DNA from: Mycobacterium saskatchewanense | Lineage (GTDB): Bacteria > Actinomycetota > Actinomycetes > Mycobacteriales > Mycobacteriaceae | Assembly: GCF_010729105.1 (NCBI RefSeq) | Contig: NZ_AP022573.1 | Location: 372,001 to 436,000, forward strand | Length of the DNA stretch: 64,000 nt | Reading direction: 5' to 3' | Part shown: piece by piece, positions 48,018-55,862 of the stretch | Position numbering within the stretch: the first letter of the stretch is position 1 | Layout: each line of letters begins with the position of its first letter | Translations under genes and position numbers: made by a program | Notes under the pieces: model-generated | What the model was told of the DNA's origin: nothing | Seen by the model: only the letters and a program-made list of their open reading frames with translations | The model's database searches: none

Positions 48018-48908
48018 TTAGGCACGCAGCTTCGCCAGCCGCCGCATCGGGCCGGCCAGTGAGCGGGCGTGCCGGGACATGCCCACCCACGGATCGGGTT
48101 GTCGTGTCAGACGTTTGGAGACGTCACGGACGGTGAAGCGGTCCGCCCGCAGGCCTGGGACGTCCAGTTCGTCCCACTCCAGCGGCGTCGCCACCGGGGC
48201 ACCGGCCCGGGGCCGCACGGAGTAGGGCGCTACCGCCGTCTGCGCGTAGGCGTTTCGCATGACGTCGAGGTACACCCGGCCGCCCCGCTTCTGCTTGCGG
48301 ACTTCGACGGTCCGGTGCACGGGGTCGTCGGCCGCCACCAGCTCCGCGACGTCGCGGGTGAACTGGCGGGCGGTGTCGAAGTCGGTGTCCGGGCGCACCG
48401 GCGCCACCACGTGCACCCCGCGGGACCCGGTCACCTGCACATAGGCGACAAGCCCGAGGTCTTGCAGCACTCCGGCCACCGTGCGGGCCGTCGCCCGCAC
48501 CACCGCGAAGTCGGAGTCGGACGGGTCCAGGTCGAACACCAGCCGATCGGGGTGATTCAGCCCGTTTCGGCGGGACTGCCAGGCGTGCAAGGTGATGCAG
48601 TTCTGGTTGGCGAGCCAGCGCAACGCCTCCGGGCTTTCGGCCACCGGATGCACCACGGTGCCCTGTTCTTTGACGACCTCCACACGGCCCATCCAGTCCG
48701 GCAGCGAATCGGCGAAATCTTGTTGCAAGAAGCCTGGTTCGGCGATGCCGCGCGGGAATCGCTGCGCGTTGAGCGGCCGCCCCTTCAGGTGTGGGAGCAT
48801 GGCGCCGGCCACTGCTGCGTAGTAGTCGACGAGGTCGCTCTTGGTGATGCCGTCGGCCGGAAACAACACCCGGTCCGGGTGGGTGACCTCGACCGCGGTC
48901 CGGCCCAT
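48018..48908 (-). CDS. LigD-type primase-polymerase (stand-alone)
   Basis: The 296-residue protein is the archaeo-eukaryotic primase-like polymerase of bacterial end joining and gap repair. It shows THPDRVLFPADGITKSDLVDYY, FPRGIAEPGFLQQDF, the metal-binding DLD at 126-128 (RLVFDLDPSDSDF), TGSRGVHVVAPV with catalytic Ser/Arg/His, and KRGGRVYLDVMRNAYAQTAVAPYSVR. It is separate from the ligase domain, as in mycobacterial Prim-PolC/PolD proteins, rather than fused as in LigD. Its ATG overlaps the ligase stop (TGATG), so the two are made together. Confidence 0.92.
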   Translation of the reverse strand: MGRTAVEVTHPDRVLFPADGITKSDLVDYYAAVAGAMLPHLKGRPLNAQRFPRGIAEPGFLQQDFADSLPDWMGRVEVVKEQGTVVHPVAESPEALRWLANQNCITLHAWQSRRNGLNHPDRLVFDLDPSDSDFAVVRATARTVAGVLQDLGLVAYVQVTGSRGVHVVAPVRPDTDFDTARQFTRDVAELVAADDPVHRTVEVRKQKRGGRVYLDVMRNAYAQTAVAPYSVRPRAGAPVATPLEWDELDVPGLRADRFTVRDVSKRLTRQPDPWVGMSRHARSLAGPMRRLAKLRA

Positions 48909-49906
48909 CAGCGGGACTCCCGCACGACCTCGGCGGCGTCCTTGTCGGTGCGCAGCCCCAGATAGCGCGGGTGGCGCAGCTTCCCGTCGCGGGTCCACTC
49001 GGTGAAACCGATTTGGACCACCAGGTCCGGGCGCACCCAGTGGGCGCCCGGCGCGCGCCCGAGGCCGCGGGTGAACGGCGGGGTGTCCCGGGTGATCGTT
49101 GACAGCCGGTCGTGCAGACGGTGCAGCGTCGGCTCGTCGAAGCCGGTGCCGACCTTGCCCGCATACACCAGGTCGGGGCCGTCGTAATAACCGAGCAGTA
49201 GCGCCCCCAGCTCGACCCGGCTGCCTTTCGGGCTGGTGTAGCCCCCGACCACCAGCTCCTGGTCGCGGACGCACTTGAACTTCAGCCAATTCGGCGAGCG
49301 GCGACCGTCGTATGTGGAATCGGCGAGCTTGGCGATCACGCCCTCGTCGCCGCGTTCGCACGCGGCCCGGTAGGCCCCGAGACCGTCTGCGATGCGGTGC
49401 GGCGTGTAGCGAAGCGGGCCGCCGAATTCGATGGATCTACGCAACAACCGTTTTCGCCAGACCAGCGGCACGTCGACAGTTGACTTCCCGTCGACGTGCA
49501 GCAGGTCGAACAGGTAGTAGTAGACGCGAACCGGCGATGCCCGGGCCACCTGTGGGTCGGTGATGCCCAGCCGGCCCTGCAGCCGCTCGAAGCTCGTGCG
49601 GCGCCCGTCGAACGCCACCACTTCGCCGTCGACCACGAACCGCGTCGTGTGCTGGGTGCCGAGCGCGTCGACTAGCTCGGGATACGTGCCGTTGAGCGAC
49701 AAGCGGTTTCGTGACAGCAGCCGCATCCGGTCGCCGTCACGGAAGGCCAGGCAGCGCATGCCGTCGAACTTGCGCTCGAAGATCCATTTCGGATCGGAGA
49801 ACCGCTTGTCGGTGAGGGTGGCCAGCGTCGGGGCGGACCAGTCCGGGACGGGCTCGTCGCGCAACACCGCGCGGACCGGCGCGGGCAGACCGGTGAAGTC
49901 CATCAT
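48908..49906 (-). CDS. ATP-dependent DNA ligase (stand-alone, NHEJ/LigC-like)
   Basis: The 332-residue enzyme has the adenylation lysine K46 in ERKFDGMRC (motif I KxDG), LLSRNRLSLNGTYPEL (Ia), FVVDGEVVAFDG (III-like), YYLFDLLHVDG, RGDEGVIAKLADSTY (IV) and WLKFKCVRDQELVVGGY (V). An OB-fold C-terminus (GALLLGYYDGPDLVYAGKVGTGF) follows. There is no nuclease or polymerase fusion. It is 90 nt downstream of the HAD-ATPase gene and overlaps the polymerase gene by one base. Nick sealing with the polymerase partner in excision or end-joining repair is expected; no ku gene is in the window. Confidence 0.93.
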   Translation of the reverse strand: MMDFTGLPAPVRAVLRDEPVPDWSAPTLATLTDKRFSDPKWIFERKFDGMRCLAFRDGDRMRLLSRNRLSLNGTYPELVDALGTQHTTRFVVDGEVVAFDGRRTSFERLQGRLGITDPQVARASPVRVYYYLFDLLHVDGKSTVDVPLVWRKRLLRRSIEFGGPLRYTPHRIADGLGAYRAACERGDEGVIAKLADSTYDGRRSPNWLKFKCVRDQELVVGGYTSPKGSRVELGALLLGYYDGPDLVYAGKVGTGFDEPTLHRLHDRLSTITRDTPPFTRGLGRAPGAHWVRPDLVVQIGFTEWTRDGKLRHPRYLGLRTDKDAAEVVRESR

Positions 49907-49996
49907 GACAATTCGTCCGGATCGATCGCAGGGTCGCTCGCGCCCATGGAGATAAGGTACCCGACGGGGCGGCGCCGTCCCGCGGACGACGGAGAC

Positions 49997-51658
49997 CTAT
50001 CGCTCGGACAAGAGGTACCGCTCCTGCACGGCATGGACGAGTTGACGCCGCACGCGCTCCACGTCGGCGGCGTGCCGCGCCATGACCTCGTCCTCCCAGG
50101 CCGCGACCTGCCTGGCGAAGTCCCGGTCGGCGATGGTGCCCTCCAACCAGCGGGAGAAGTCACCGCGATCGAGATGGTATTGCAGTGCTCGCTGATCGAG
50201 ATGGCTTATGGCAGAGCGGAATTCGTCCATCGTTGCGGCGGGTCGCACGAATTGCCCGTCAACGCCGTGGAAATAGAATCGGCGTTCGTCGGGAAGGCGG
50301 ACGTCGGCGTACTTCCGGCGGTGCCGCACGTGTTCGGTTTGGCGGTCGGCGACGGCGAAAGGGCGCGCCGGCCCGGAGCCCAGACGCATCACGGCCCGCC
50401 GCAGGGCGCCCATCTCGGTCCCGTTGTTGTCGTTTTCGTTGTCGGCCAATGTCAACGACACGTCGCTGCTGTCGATTTCGCCGGCGGGCAACGCGGCAGG
50501 GGCGAACGAGCACAACACGTAGCCGCCGCGCCGAGCCCAGTGCGCCTCCTCGTCGATGCCCAGGAGGTGCGCCTCGTCGTAGATGACCCAGTGCGGGAAG
50601 CCATGCTGCTCGCGGTGCGCCTCGGCCGTGGACCGCAGGCGGTGCAGGTATTCCATCTTGGTTGGGTCCGGCACCCCGGACAGGTCCACCACGAGGCTGG
50701 TGCGCGGATCCAGGTTGGTGACGAGCTCGGTCGGCTCGGGAAGGTGGTGGCCCCCGTCCACCACCCGCACGCCGTTGAGCTGCTGCAGCTGCACGTGGTC
50801 GCCTTCCGGGTCGATCACCAGCACGCAGTAGTGAGCCTGAATCCATCGCTCGGCCATCAGGCCAACCAGGTAGCTCTTCCCCGAACCCGCCGGGCCGGTG
50901 ACGAGGATGCGGCCCTGGCTCCCCGGAATGCGGGCCGGTGATTGATCATCGAAGGTGCCTATGTCGACCCACCGCCGCCGTGGACAGAACCGTCGCGCTC
51001 CGGTGAGATACGGGCCGGTCAACAAGCCGGCCAGCCCGGTGCCGTCCGCGTCGTCGAGGACGAGATCGGCGTGCCGCAGCACCGATGGGACGGCATCGGA
51101 GACCGCCACGCCAACTTCGGCGACACCGAACATCGACAAGTCGTTCTCCGCATCGCCGACCGCCAGGGCGTTGTGCGGCGAGAGATTGACCTCGGATAGC
51201 ACGGCGCGCAATCCGGTGCCCTTGGTGACGCCCGCCGGCAGCACCATGAGCGCATCCCGGTTCCGGATGATCTGGCAGTCCAGTCCCAGTTCGCCGATCA
51301 GGTCGACGACGATCGTGGCGTGCTCACCGTCAATCGCCACCAGCGCCTCGCCTCGGCGGAATGGCAACCGGCGCTCGAGGAGCGCATCGTCGAGGGCGCC
51401 GTCCACCGGCTCCGCCAGCACGCGCGCGCATCCCCTGATCACCATCACCGACCCGTTTTCGAGCACTACGGCGTCGAAGTAGTCGGCAATGCCCGGGAAA
51501 TCGGCCTGCAGCTCCGCTTCGATGCGGCCCGTCACCAGGACGACCGTCAGCCCTTTGCGCCGAGCATCGGAGATGGCGTCCAGCGCCTCGTGCGACAGCC
51601 GATCCCGCGATGTCAATGTGCCGTCGAGATCGACAGCCACGACTTGGAAAAACGCCAC
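49997..51658 (-). CDS. HAD-IIB phosphatase fused to a HerA-like P-loop ATPase
   Basis: This 553-residue fusion has three parts. Residues 1-220 are a Cof-type HAD hydrolase: DLDGT (10-14), T43 in VTGR, K146 in GVTKGTG, and GDAEND (168-173). Residues 240-450 form a P-loop ATPase with Walker A GPAGSGKS (255-262), IDPEGDH (282-288), and Walker B VIYDEAH (358-364), a DUF87/HerA-like pattern. Residues 455-553 contain FYFHGVDGQFVRP and QYHLDRGDFSRWLEG (493-507), then a charged coil, resembling the small domain attached to sugar-phosphate enzymes. The GTG lies 22 nt after hrp1. Substrate and purpose are unknown. Confidence 0.88.
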   Translation of the reverse strand: MAFFQVVAVDLDGTLTSRDRLSHEALDAISDARRKGLTVVLVTGRIEAELQADFPGIADYFDAVVLENGSVMVIRGCARVLAEPVDGALDDALLERRLPFRRGEALVAIDGEHATIVVDLIGELGLDCQIIRNRDALMVLPAGVTKGTGLRAVLSEVNLSPHNALAVGDAENDLSMFGVAEVGVAVSDAVPSVLRHADLVLDDADGTGLAGLLTGPYLTGARRFCPRRRWVDIGTFDDQSPARIPGSQGRILVTGPAGSGKSYLVGLMAERWIQAHYCVLVIDPEGDHVQLQQLNGVRVVDGGHHLPEPTELVTNLDPRTSLVVDLSGVPDPTKMEYLHRLRSTAEAHREQHGFPHWVIYDEAHLLGIDEEAHWARRGGYVLCSFAPAALPAGEIDSSDVSLTLADNENDNNGTEMGALRRAVMRLGSGPARPFAVADRQTEHVRHRRKYADVRLPDERRFYFHGVDGQFVRPAATMDEFRSAISHLDQRALQYHLDRGDFSRWLEGTIADRDFARQVAAWEDEVMARHAADVERVRRQLVHAVQERYLLSER

Positions 51659-51679
51659 AGAGAACGGCCTGTAGCGCGG

Positions 51680-52114
51680 TCAGCGGCTGGTGATGGCCGG
51701 CTGGGCGCAGACCGCTTTGACGAACTGGGCGATGGCGTGTTCCGGAAGATGACGTGCGATATCCGCTTCGGTGACTATGCCGACCAACCCGTGGTTGTCG
51801 ATCACGGGCAGCCGGCGAACCTGATGCTCCTCCATGACGGTGAGCATCTCCTCGATGCCGGCACTCCCGTCGACGTGGTAGGCGCTGCCCTGTGCCAGTG
51901 CACCTGTGTGGACGGAATTCGGATCACGTTCGGCGGCAATGCATCTGACCACTATGTCGCGGTCGGTGATCATGCCGTGTAGGCGGTCGTCGTCGCCACA
52001 GATCGGCAGGGCGCCCACCCCGAGATCGCGCACCTGCCGGGCGGCGGCGGTCAGTGTTTCGTGTTCACCGATACAGGCAGCGCCGGCGTGCATGATGTCG
52101 CGCGCAGTGGTCAT
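51680..52114 (-). CDS. hrp1: CBS-domain hypoxic response protein 1 homologue
   Basis: The 144-residue protein closely resembles M. tuberculosis Hrp1 (Rv2626c), a DosR-regulon CBS protein. Two CBS motifs are visible: DIMHAGAACIGEHETLTAAA to LPICGDDDRLHGMITDRDIV, and DGSAGIEEMLTVMEEHQVRR to GLVGIVTEADIARHL. C14 and C39, which form the disulfide in Hrp1, are both present. The ATG at 52114 follows AAGGGAGAAACGC. It is not at the M. tuberculosis hrp1 position, and it heads a different gene set (HAD-ATPase, ligase, polymerase). Confidence 0.93.
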   Translation of the reverse strand: MTTARDIMHAGAACIGEHETLTAAARQVRDLGVGALPICGDDDRLHGMITDRDIVVRCIAAERDPNSVHTGALAQGSAYHVDGSAGIEEMLTVMEEHQVRRLPVIDNHGLVGIVTEADIARHLPEHAIAQFVKAVCAQPAITSR

Positions 52115-52180
52115 GCGTTTCTCCCTTGCCCAAATGCCGATGTGTCTCAGCCGAAACTAGGGCGGCGGCGTCCCGACCTG

Positions 52181-52196
52181 TAGGGCCGTTAGACCT
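52181..52196 (-). promoter_or_regulatory. DosR-like box upstream of hrp1
   Basis: On the minus strand this reads AGGTCTAACGGCCCTA. It matches 10 of 14 core positions of the dormancy-regulon consensus GGGACTWWAGTCCC, and the GGCCCT end is common among real DosR sites. It lies 66 nt before the hrp1 ATG, a usual distance. The gene downstream is a classical DosR target, which raises the likelihood. Confidence 0.5.
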
Positions 52197-52202
52197 TGGT
52201 TC

Positions 52203-52219
52203 CCGACGCCGAGCGTCGG
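52203..52219 (-). terminator. Tight hairpin after the DUF402 gene
   Basis: CCGACGC and GCGTCGG form a perfect 7-bp stem around a CGA loop, between the DUF402 gene stop and the hrp1 promoter. It would end the upstream minus-strand message and insulate hrp1. There is no U-tract, as is common in mycobacteria. Confidence 0.5.
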
Positions 52220-52291
52220 CGCCCCGCGACCGTCCGTCGTGTCGTCGACCCTGGGGCCGGCCGGACGCATGCGGGGCGGATCGACTGGCAC

Positions 52292-52804
52292 TCAGCCGCT
52301 GACGCCCCGCCACGACAGCGTCACACCTTCGCCCGCCAGCCACCGCGACAGGTCATAGCCGTTGCGGGCCAGGCCGTCCACGGCCGCCACCGCGCGCCGC
52401 ACCGCCCGCTCGGCCACGTCCGGGGGCAGCAACCCGTGCCGAACGGCCTCGAGCAACTCGTCGATGTCGGTCAGCGCCGCTCTCGTGCCGGTGCGAACCT
52501 CGATGTCGAGGTAATGGTCCTCGGAGTGCCACGCGTCGGCGGCGGGGGTGAATTCTCCGACATCCAGGTAATAGTCGTGGTCGGGTTCGTGGCCGGGATT
52601 GAAGTGGAACACCGTGGCGCGCAGCCCGAGTGAGGGCAACAGCCACGACTCGAGGTAGTGGAACTGCGCCCGTCCCGGGGTCGGCCGGGCCATGTAGAGA
52701 CCCCACGGCCGCCGCACGTACTCGTCGACGGCCCGCACGATGCCCTTCGGATCGGTGTTGGTGCGGGTCGTGAGATCGAACGTCTCGCGCTTGGGCGGGT
52801 GAAT
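52292..52804 (-). CDS. DUF402 family protein
   Basis: The roughly 170-residue protein has the DUF402 core: VFHFNPGHEPDHDYYLDVGE, then EDHYLDIEVRTG and DIDELLEAV, with acidic and His residues clustered as in FAU-1/YgaC-like phosphatases or RNases. The start is unusual. The conserved N-terminus IHPPKRETFD begins at an ATT (52804) that has AGAGGG 6 nt upstream; the nearest ordinary in-frame start is an ATG at 52855, which would overlap the transporter gene by 41 nt and add MPASCGGRSGCVGKRDS. Nucleotide or RNA hydrolysis is only a family guess. Confidence 0.75.
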   Translation of the reverse strand: MHPPKRETFDLTTRTNTDPKGIVRAVDEYVRRPWGLYMARPTPGRAQFHYLESWLLPSLGLRATVFHFNPGHEPDHDYYLDVGEFTPAADAWHSEDHYLDIEVRTGTRAALTDIDELLEAVRHGLLPPDVAERAVRRAVAAVDGLARNGYDLSRWLAGEGVTLSWRGVSG

Positions 52805-52814
52805 GCTGTCCCTC

Positions 52815-55574
52815 TTACCTACGCAACCGGATCTTCCACCGCACGAAGCCGGCATAGAGCAGCGACAGGGCGGCGAGCATGCCCATGTCCAGCAGCCAGG
52901 TCTTGGACGTGTGCTCCCAGAATCGGTCCTGGGATACCAGCGAACCCGGCACCAGGTTGCGCAGGTCGACCGTCGAGGCCGCCGCCGCGTAGCCCCACCG
53001 CGCCGGCATCTCGAAAGACAGTTGGTCGAGCCCGAGGCGGCCGGTCACCGGCACCATCCCGCCGCACAGCACGAGCTGCGCCATGACAGTCACCACGAAC
53101 AGCGGCATGATCTGCTCACTGGACCGCACCAGCGACGAAATCGCCAGTCCGAGAATGGCCGAGGCGACGCAGGTCGCCGCGACGGTGGCGAACAGTTCGG
53201 CGGTCGCGCCGACAGTCGAGTGACCCAGCAGGACGCCGCCCCGCGTAGGCGCGCTCTTGCCGATCACCACGATCGCCGTGACGATCGCCGACTGCACGAC
53301 GGCAAAGCCGCAGAAGACCGCGGTCTTCGCCAGCAGGTACGCCGTGGTAGACAGCCCGACCGCCTGCTCGCGCTGGAAGATCGCACGTTCGCCGACCAGG
53401 TCGCGGATCGTCAGCGCCGTCCCCATGAAGGCGGCCGCCGGCATCAACAGCGCGAGTATCTGGGCGGCTTCGTCCGGGGTGCCGGCGTTCGGGCCGGGAG
53501 CGTGGAATCCGTTGCTGCCCGGAACCGTCAGCGACAGCGAGCCCAGGATGAACGGCAACAGCGCCAGGAAGATGAAGTAGGCCCGGTCGGCGATCACCAG
53601 GCGGACCTGCCGCCGCGCGATGGTCGAGATCTGCCGCCGCACACTGGTGTGCACCGGTTCTCCCAGGTCCTCCGCCGCGTCGGCCCTCGCCGGCGCCCGT
53701 TTCTGGGACCGCTCCTGAGCCTCCGTCTGGGCCAGGAAGCGCCGGTTGGCTTCCTCGGGGTCGGCGCCGACGTTGGTGAAGATCTTGGCCCAGTTGGTGG
53801 TGCCCATCGCCTCGCCGATCTGGTCGGGAGAGCCGCAGTAGGCGATCTTGCCGCCGGGGGCCATCAGCAGCACCTGGTCGCAGACGTCGAGGTAGGACAG
53901 CGAGTGGGTCACGACGAGCACGACGCGGCCGGCGTCGGCCAGCTGGCGCAGCATCGTCATGACCTGCAGGTCCAGCGCCGGGTCCAGGCCGGACGTCGGC
54001 TCGTCGAGGATCAACAACGAAGGGCCGGTGAGCAATTCGAGCGCGACGGAAGCGCGTTTGCGTTGACCGCCGGACAACTTGTCCACCCGGGTCTCGGCGT
54101 GCTTGGTCAGGTCGAGTTCTTCGAGCACCCTGGCGACCACCTTGGCGCGGTCGGCCTTGCCGGTGTCCGGCGGCAACCGCAGTTCGGCCGCATAACCGAG
54201 GGCCTGATTCACGGTCAACTGCCGATGCACGACGTCGTCCTGCGGCACCATGCCGATCCTGCTGCGCAGCGACGCATACTCGGAGTGGACGTCGTGGCCC
54301 TCGAAGCTGACCGATCCGGACGTCGGGCGGGCGTAGCCGGCGATCAACCGGGCCAGCGTGCTCTTCCCGGCGCCCGAGCCGCCGATCACCGCGGTGAGGG
54401 TGCCGGGCCTGGCGGTCAGCGAGATGTTGTCGAGCAGCTGTTTGCCGTTGTCGACGACGTACTTGACGTTGCGCACCTCCAGACCGCCGCTGCGCGTTGC
54501 GGCTTCGCTGCGCTGGATCAGGGTGCCGTTGCGGAACACCAGGTCGACGTTGCCGATGGTGACGACGTCGTCCTCGGACAGGATCGCCGATCCCACCCTG
54601 GTGCCGTTGACGAATGTGCCATTGACGCTTTTGTCCCGGATCTCGGTGCCGAGCCGCGTCGGCACCAACGTCGCGTGCTCGCGCGAGGCCAACACGTCGG
54701 ACACGACGATGTCATTGTCGGCGGCGCGGCCGATCGTGACGGCGCCGGCTTGATCGGTTGGCGCCGCCCGGGGTGAGAGGAATTTCACCATTCTGGTCGC
54801 GAGGTTCGACACGTCGGCCGTCTTGGCGTCGATGACGGTGAACTCGGCGGCCGGCGTGGGGTCCGGGGTGTCGCTTGCCTCGGACGCTGCCGCATATGAC
54901 CTCGCCGCCTGGTCCGCGTTGACCACGGTCAGCTGGTCGGGCGGTGTCTCGGACGGCATTGGCGTCGATGACGTCGGCGCTCGGCGTGGCGGCGGCGCCG
55001 GCCGTGGCGGCGGAACCGGCTGCCGCGGCGGCGCACTTGGTGGCCGCCCGGGCTGGTTGTCCGGCCGGCCGCGTGGCGCAGCGCGCGGCGGCGCCCCGTG
55101 CGGCCCGTTGCGGGCGGGGCCGGGGGCCCGGCCGCCGGGCCGGCCCCGCCCCGGCATCGGGGGCTGCGTGGGATTGGTTTGCTCGGGCGGCGCGGACCAG
55201 GACTGGGTGGGCGGCCCGGAGTCGTGGGTCAACCGGGTCTGGCGCGGGCGGCTGATCGGGCCCTGCGGCGGACCGATCGCGAAGGTCAGCCGCGGTCCCT
55301 GCGGGTTTCCGACGTGGATGCTCTGGCCATCATGGATGTCGATGACGGGCATCCGATATCCGTTCAGGTAGGTCCCGTTCAGTGAGCCGTTGTCGATTGC
55401 CAGCCATCGGCCCTGGTCGAATCGCACCAGCAGGTGCGCCCGCGAGATTCGCGGGTCGGCGACTCGCACGTCGGCGTGCACGTCGCGCCCGATGACGACC
55501 TCGTACCCGGCCGCGAAGGAACGTTGGGACCCGTCGTACCGAACTGTCAGGACAGGCGGGGCGGGTCGATTCAC
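52815..55574 (-). CDS. FHA-FHA-ABC transporter (Rv1747 type)
   Basis: The 919-residue protein has FHA domain 1 (about 10-95: VVIGRDVHADVRV, SRAHLLVRF, NGSLNGTYLNG), a 150-residue Pro/Arg linker with Thr/Ser sites, FHA domain 2 (about 270-345: VTIGRAADNDIVV, SREHATLVPT, VNGTFVNGT), an ABC ATPase (GGSGAGKSTLARLI, LSGGQRKRASVAL, LLILDEPTSGLD) and six C-terminal ABC-2 helices. In M. tuberculosis, Rv1747 exports a phosphatidylinositol-mannoside-related product and is phosphorylated by the neighbouring kinase PknF, whose equivalent here is divergent. GTG 55574 gives MNRPAPPVLTV and is probably leaderless. Confidence 0.92.
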   Translation of the reverse strand: MNRPAPPVLTVRYDGSQRSFAAGYEVVIGRDVHADVRVADPRISRAHLLVRFDQGRWLAIDNGSLNGTYLNGYRMPVIDIHDGQSIHVGNPQGPRLTFAIGPPQGPISRPRQTRLTHDSGPPTQSWSAPPEQTNPTQPPMPGRGRPGGRAPGPARNGPHGAPPRAAPRGRPDNQPGRPPSAPPRQPVPPPRPAPPPRRAPTSSTPMPSETPPDQLTVVNADQAARSYAAASEASDTPDPTPAAEFTVIDAKTADVSNLATRMVKFLSPRAAPTDQAGAVTIGRAADNDIVVSDVLASREHATLVPTRLGTEIRDKSVNGTFVNGTRVGSAILSEDDVVTIGNVDLVFRNGTLIQRSEAATRSGGLEVRNVKYVVDNGKQLLDNISLTARPGTLTAVIGGSGAGKSTLARLIAGYARPTSGSVSFEGHDVHSEYASLRSRIGMVPQDDVVHRQLTVNQALGYAAELRLPPDTGKADRAKVVARVLEELDLTKHAETRVDKLSGGQRKRASVALELLTGPSLLILDEPTSGLDPALDLQVMTMLRQLADAGRVVLVVTHSLSYLDVCDQVLLMAPGGKIAYCGSPDQIGEAMGTTNWAKIFTNVGADPEEANRRFLAQTEAQERSQKRAPARADAAEDLGEPVHTSVRRQISTIARRQVRLVIADRAYFIFLALLPFILGSLSLTVPGSNGFHAPGPNAGTPDEAAQILALLMPAAAFMGTALTIRDLVGERAIFQREQAVGLSTTAYLLAKTAVFCGFAVVQSAIVTAIVVIGKSAPTRGGVLLGHSTVGATAELFATVAATCVASAILGLAISSLVRSSEQIMPLFVVTVMAQLVLCGGMVPVTGRLGLDQLSFEMPARWGYAAAASTVDLRNLVPGSLVSQDRFWEHTSKTWLLDMGMLAALSLLYAGFVRWKIRLRR

Positions 55575-55580
55575 CCTTCG

Positions 55581-55586
55581 ATTATC
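55581..55586 (-). promoter_or_regulatory. -10 element of a leaderless FHA-ABC transporter promoter
   Basis: Minus-strand GATAAT lies 6 nt before the GTG start codon, so transcription would begin on the start codon itself. The remaining 288-nt gap to the divergent kinase holds no other gene; a purine-rich GGGAGAGGAGGGG at 55839-55851 is the kinase ribosome site. Confidence 0.5.
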
Positions 55587-55862
55587 GGTCCGCGCGGCGA
55601 GTGCTCCCCATGGGACCCGCCTGTGATTTGGTTTTATCTCGATTTGGCGACTCATAGCTATCTCATAGCTCGCGGAGACCAATTGCCTACGGCCATCCGG
55701 CATCATTCGAACGTGGGGCTGCCGGCACACGTGCGGCCGGACGCGCGGTCCGCGTCCACGCCGGCCGCCGGCGTCGAGACGAAGGGGTGGGCCCCGATCC
55801 GCACGCGGTCGGGTGCGGCGATGCTTGACGGGTAGAGCCGGGAGAGGAGGGGACGACCATCG

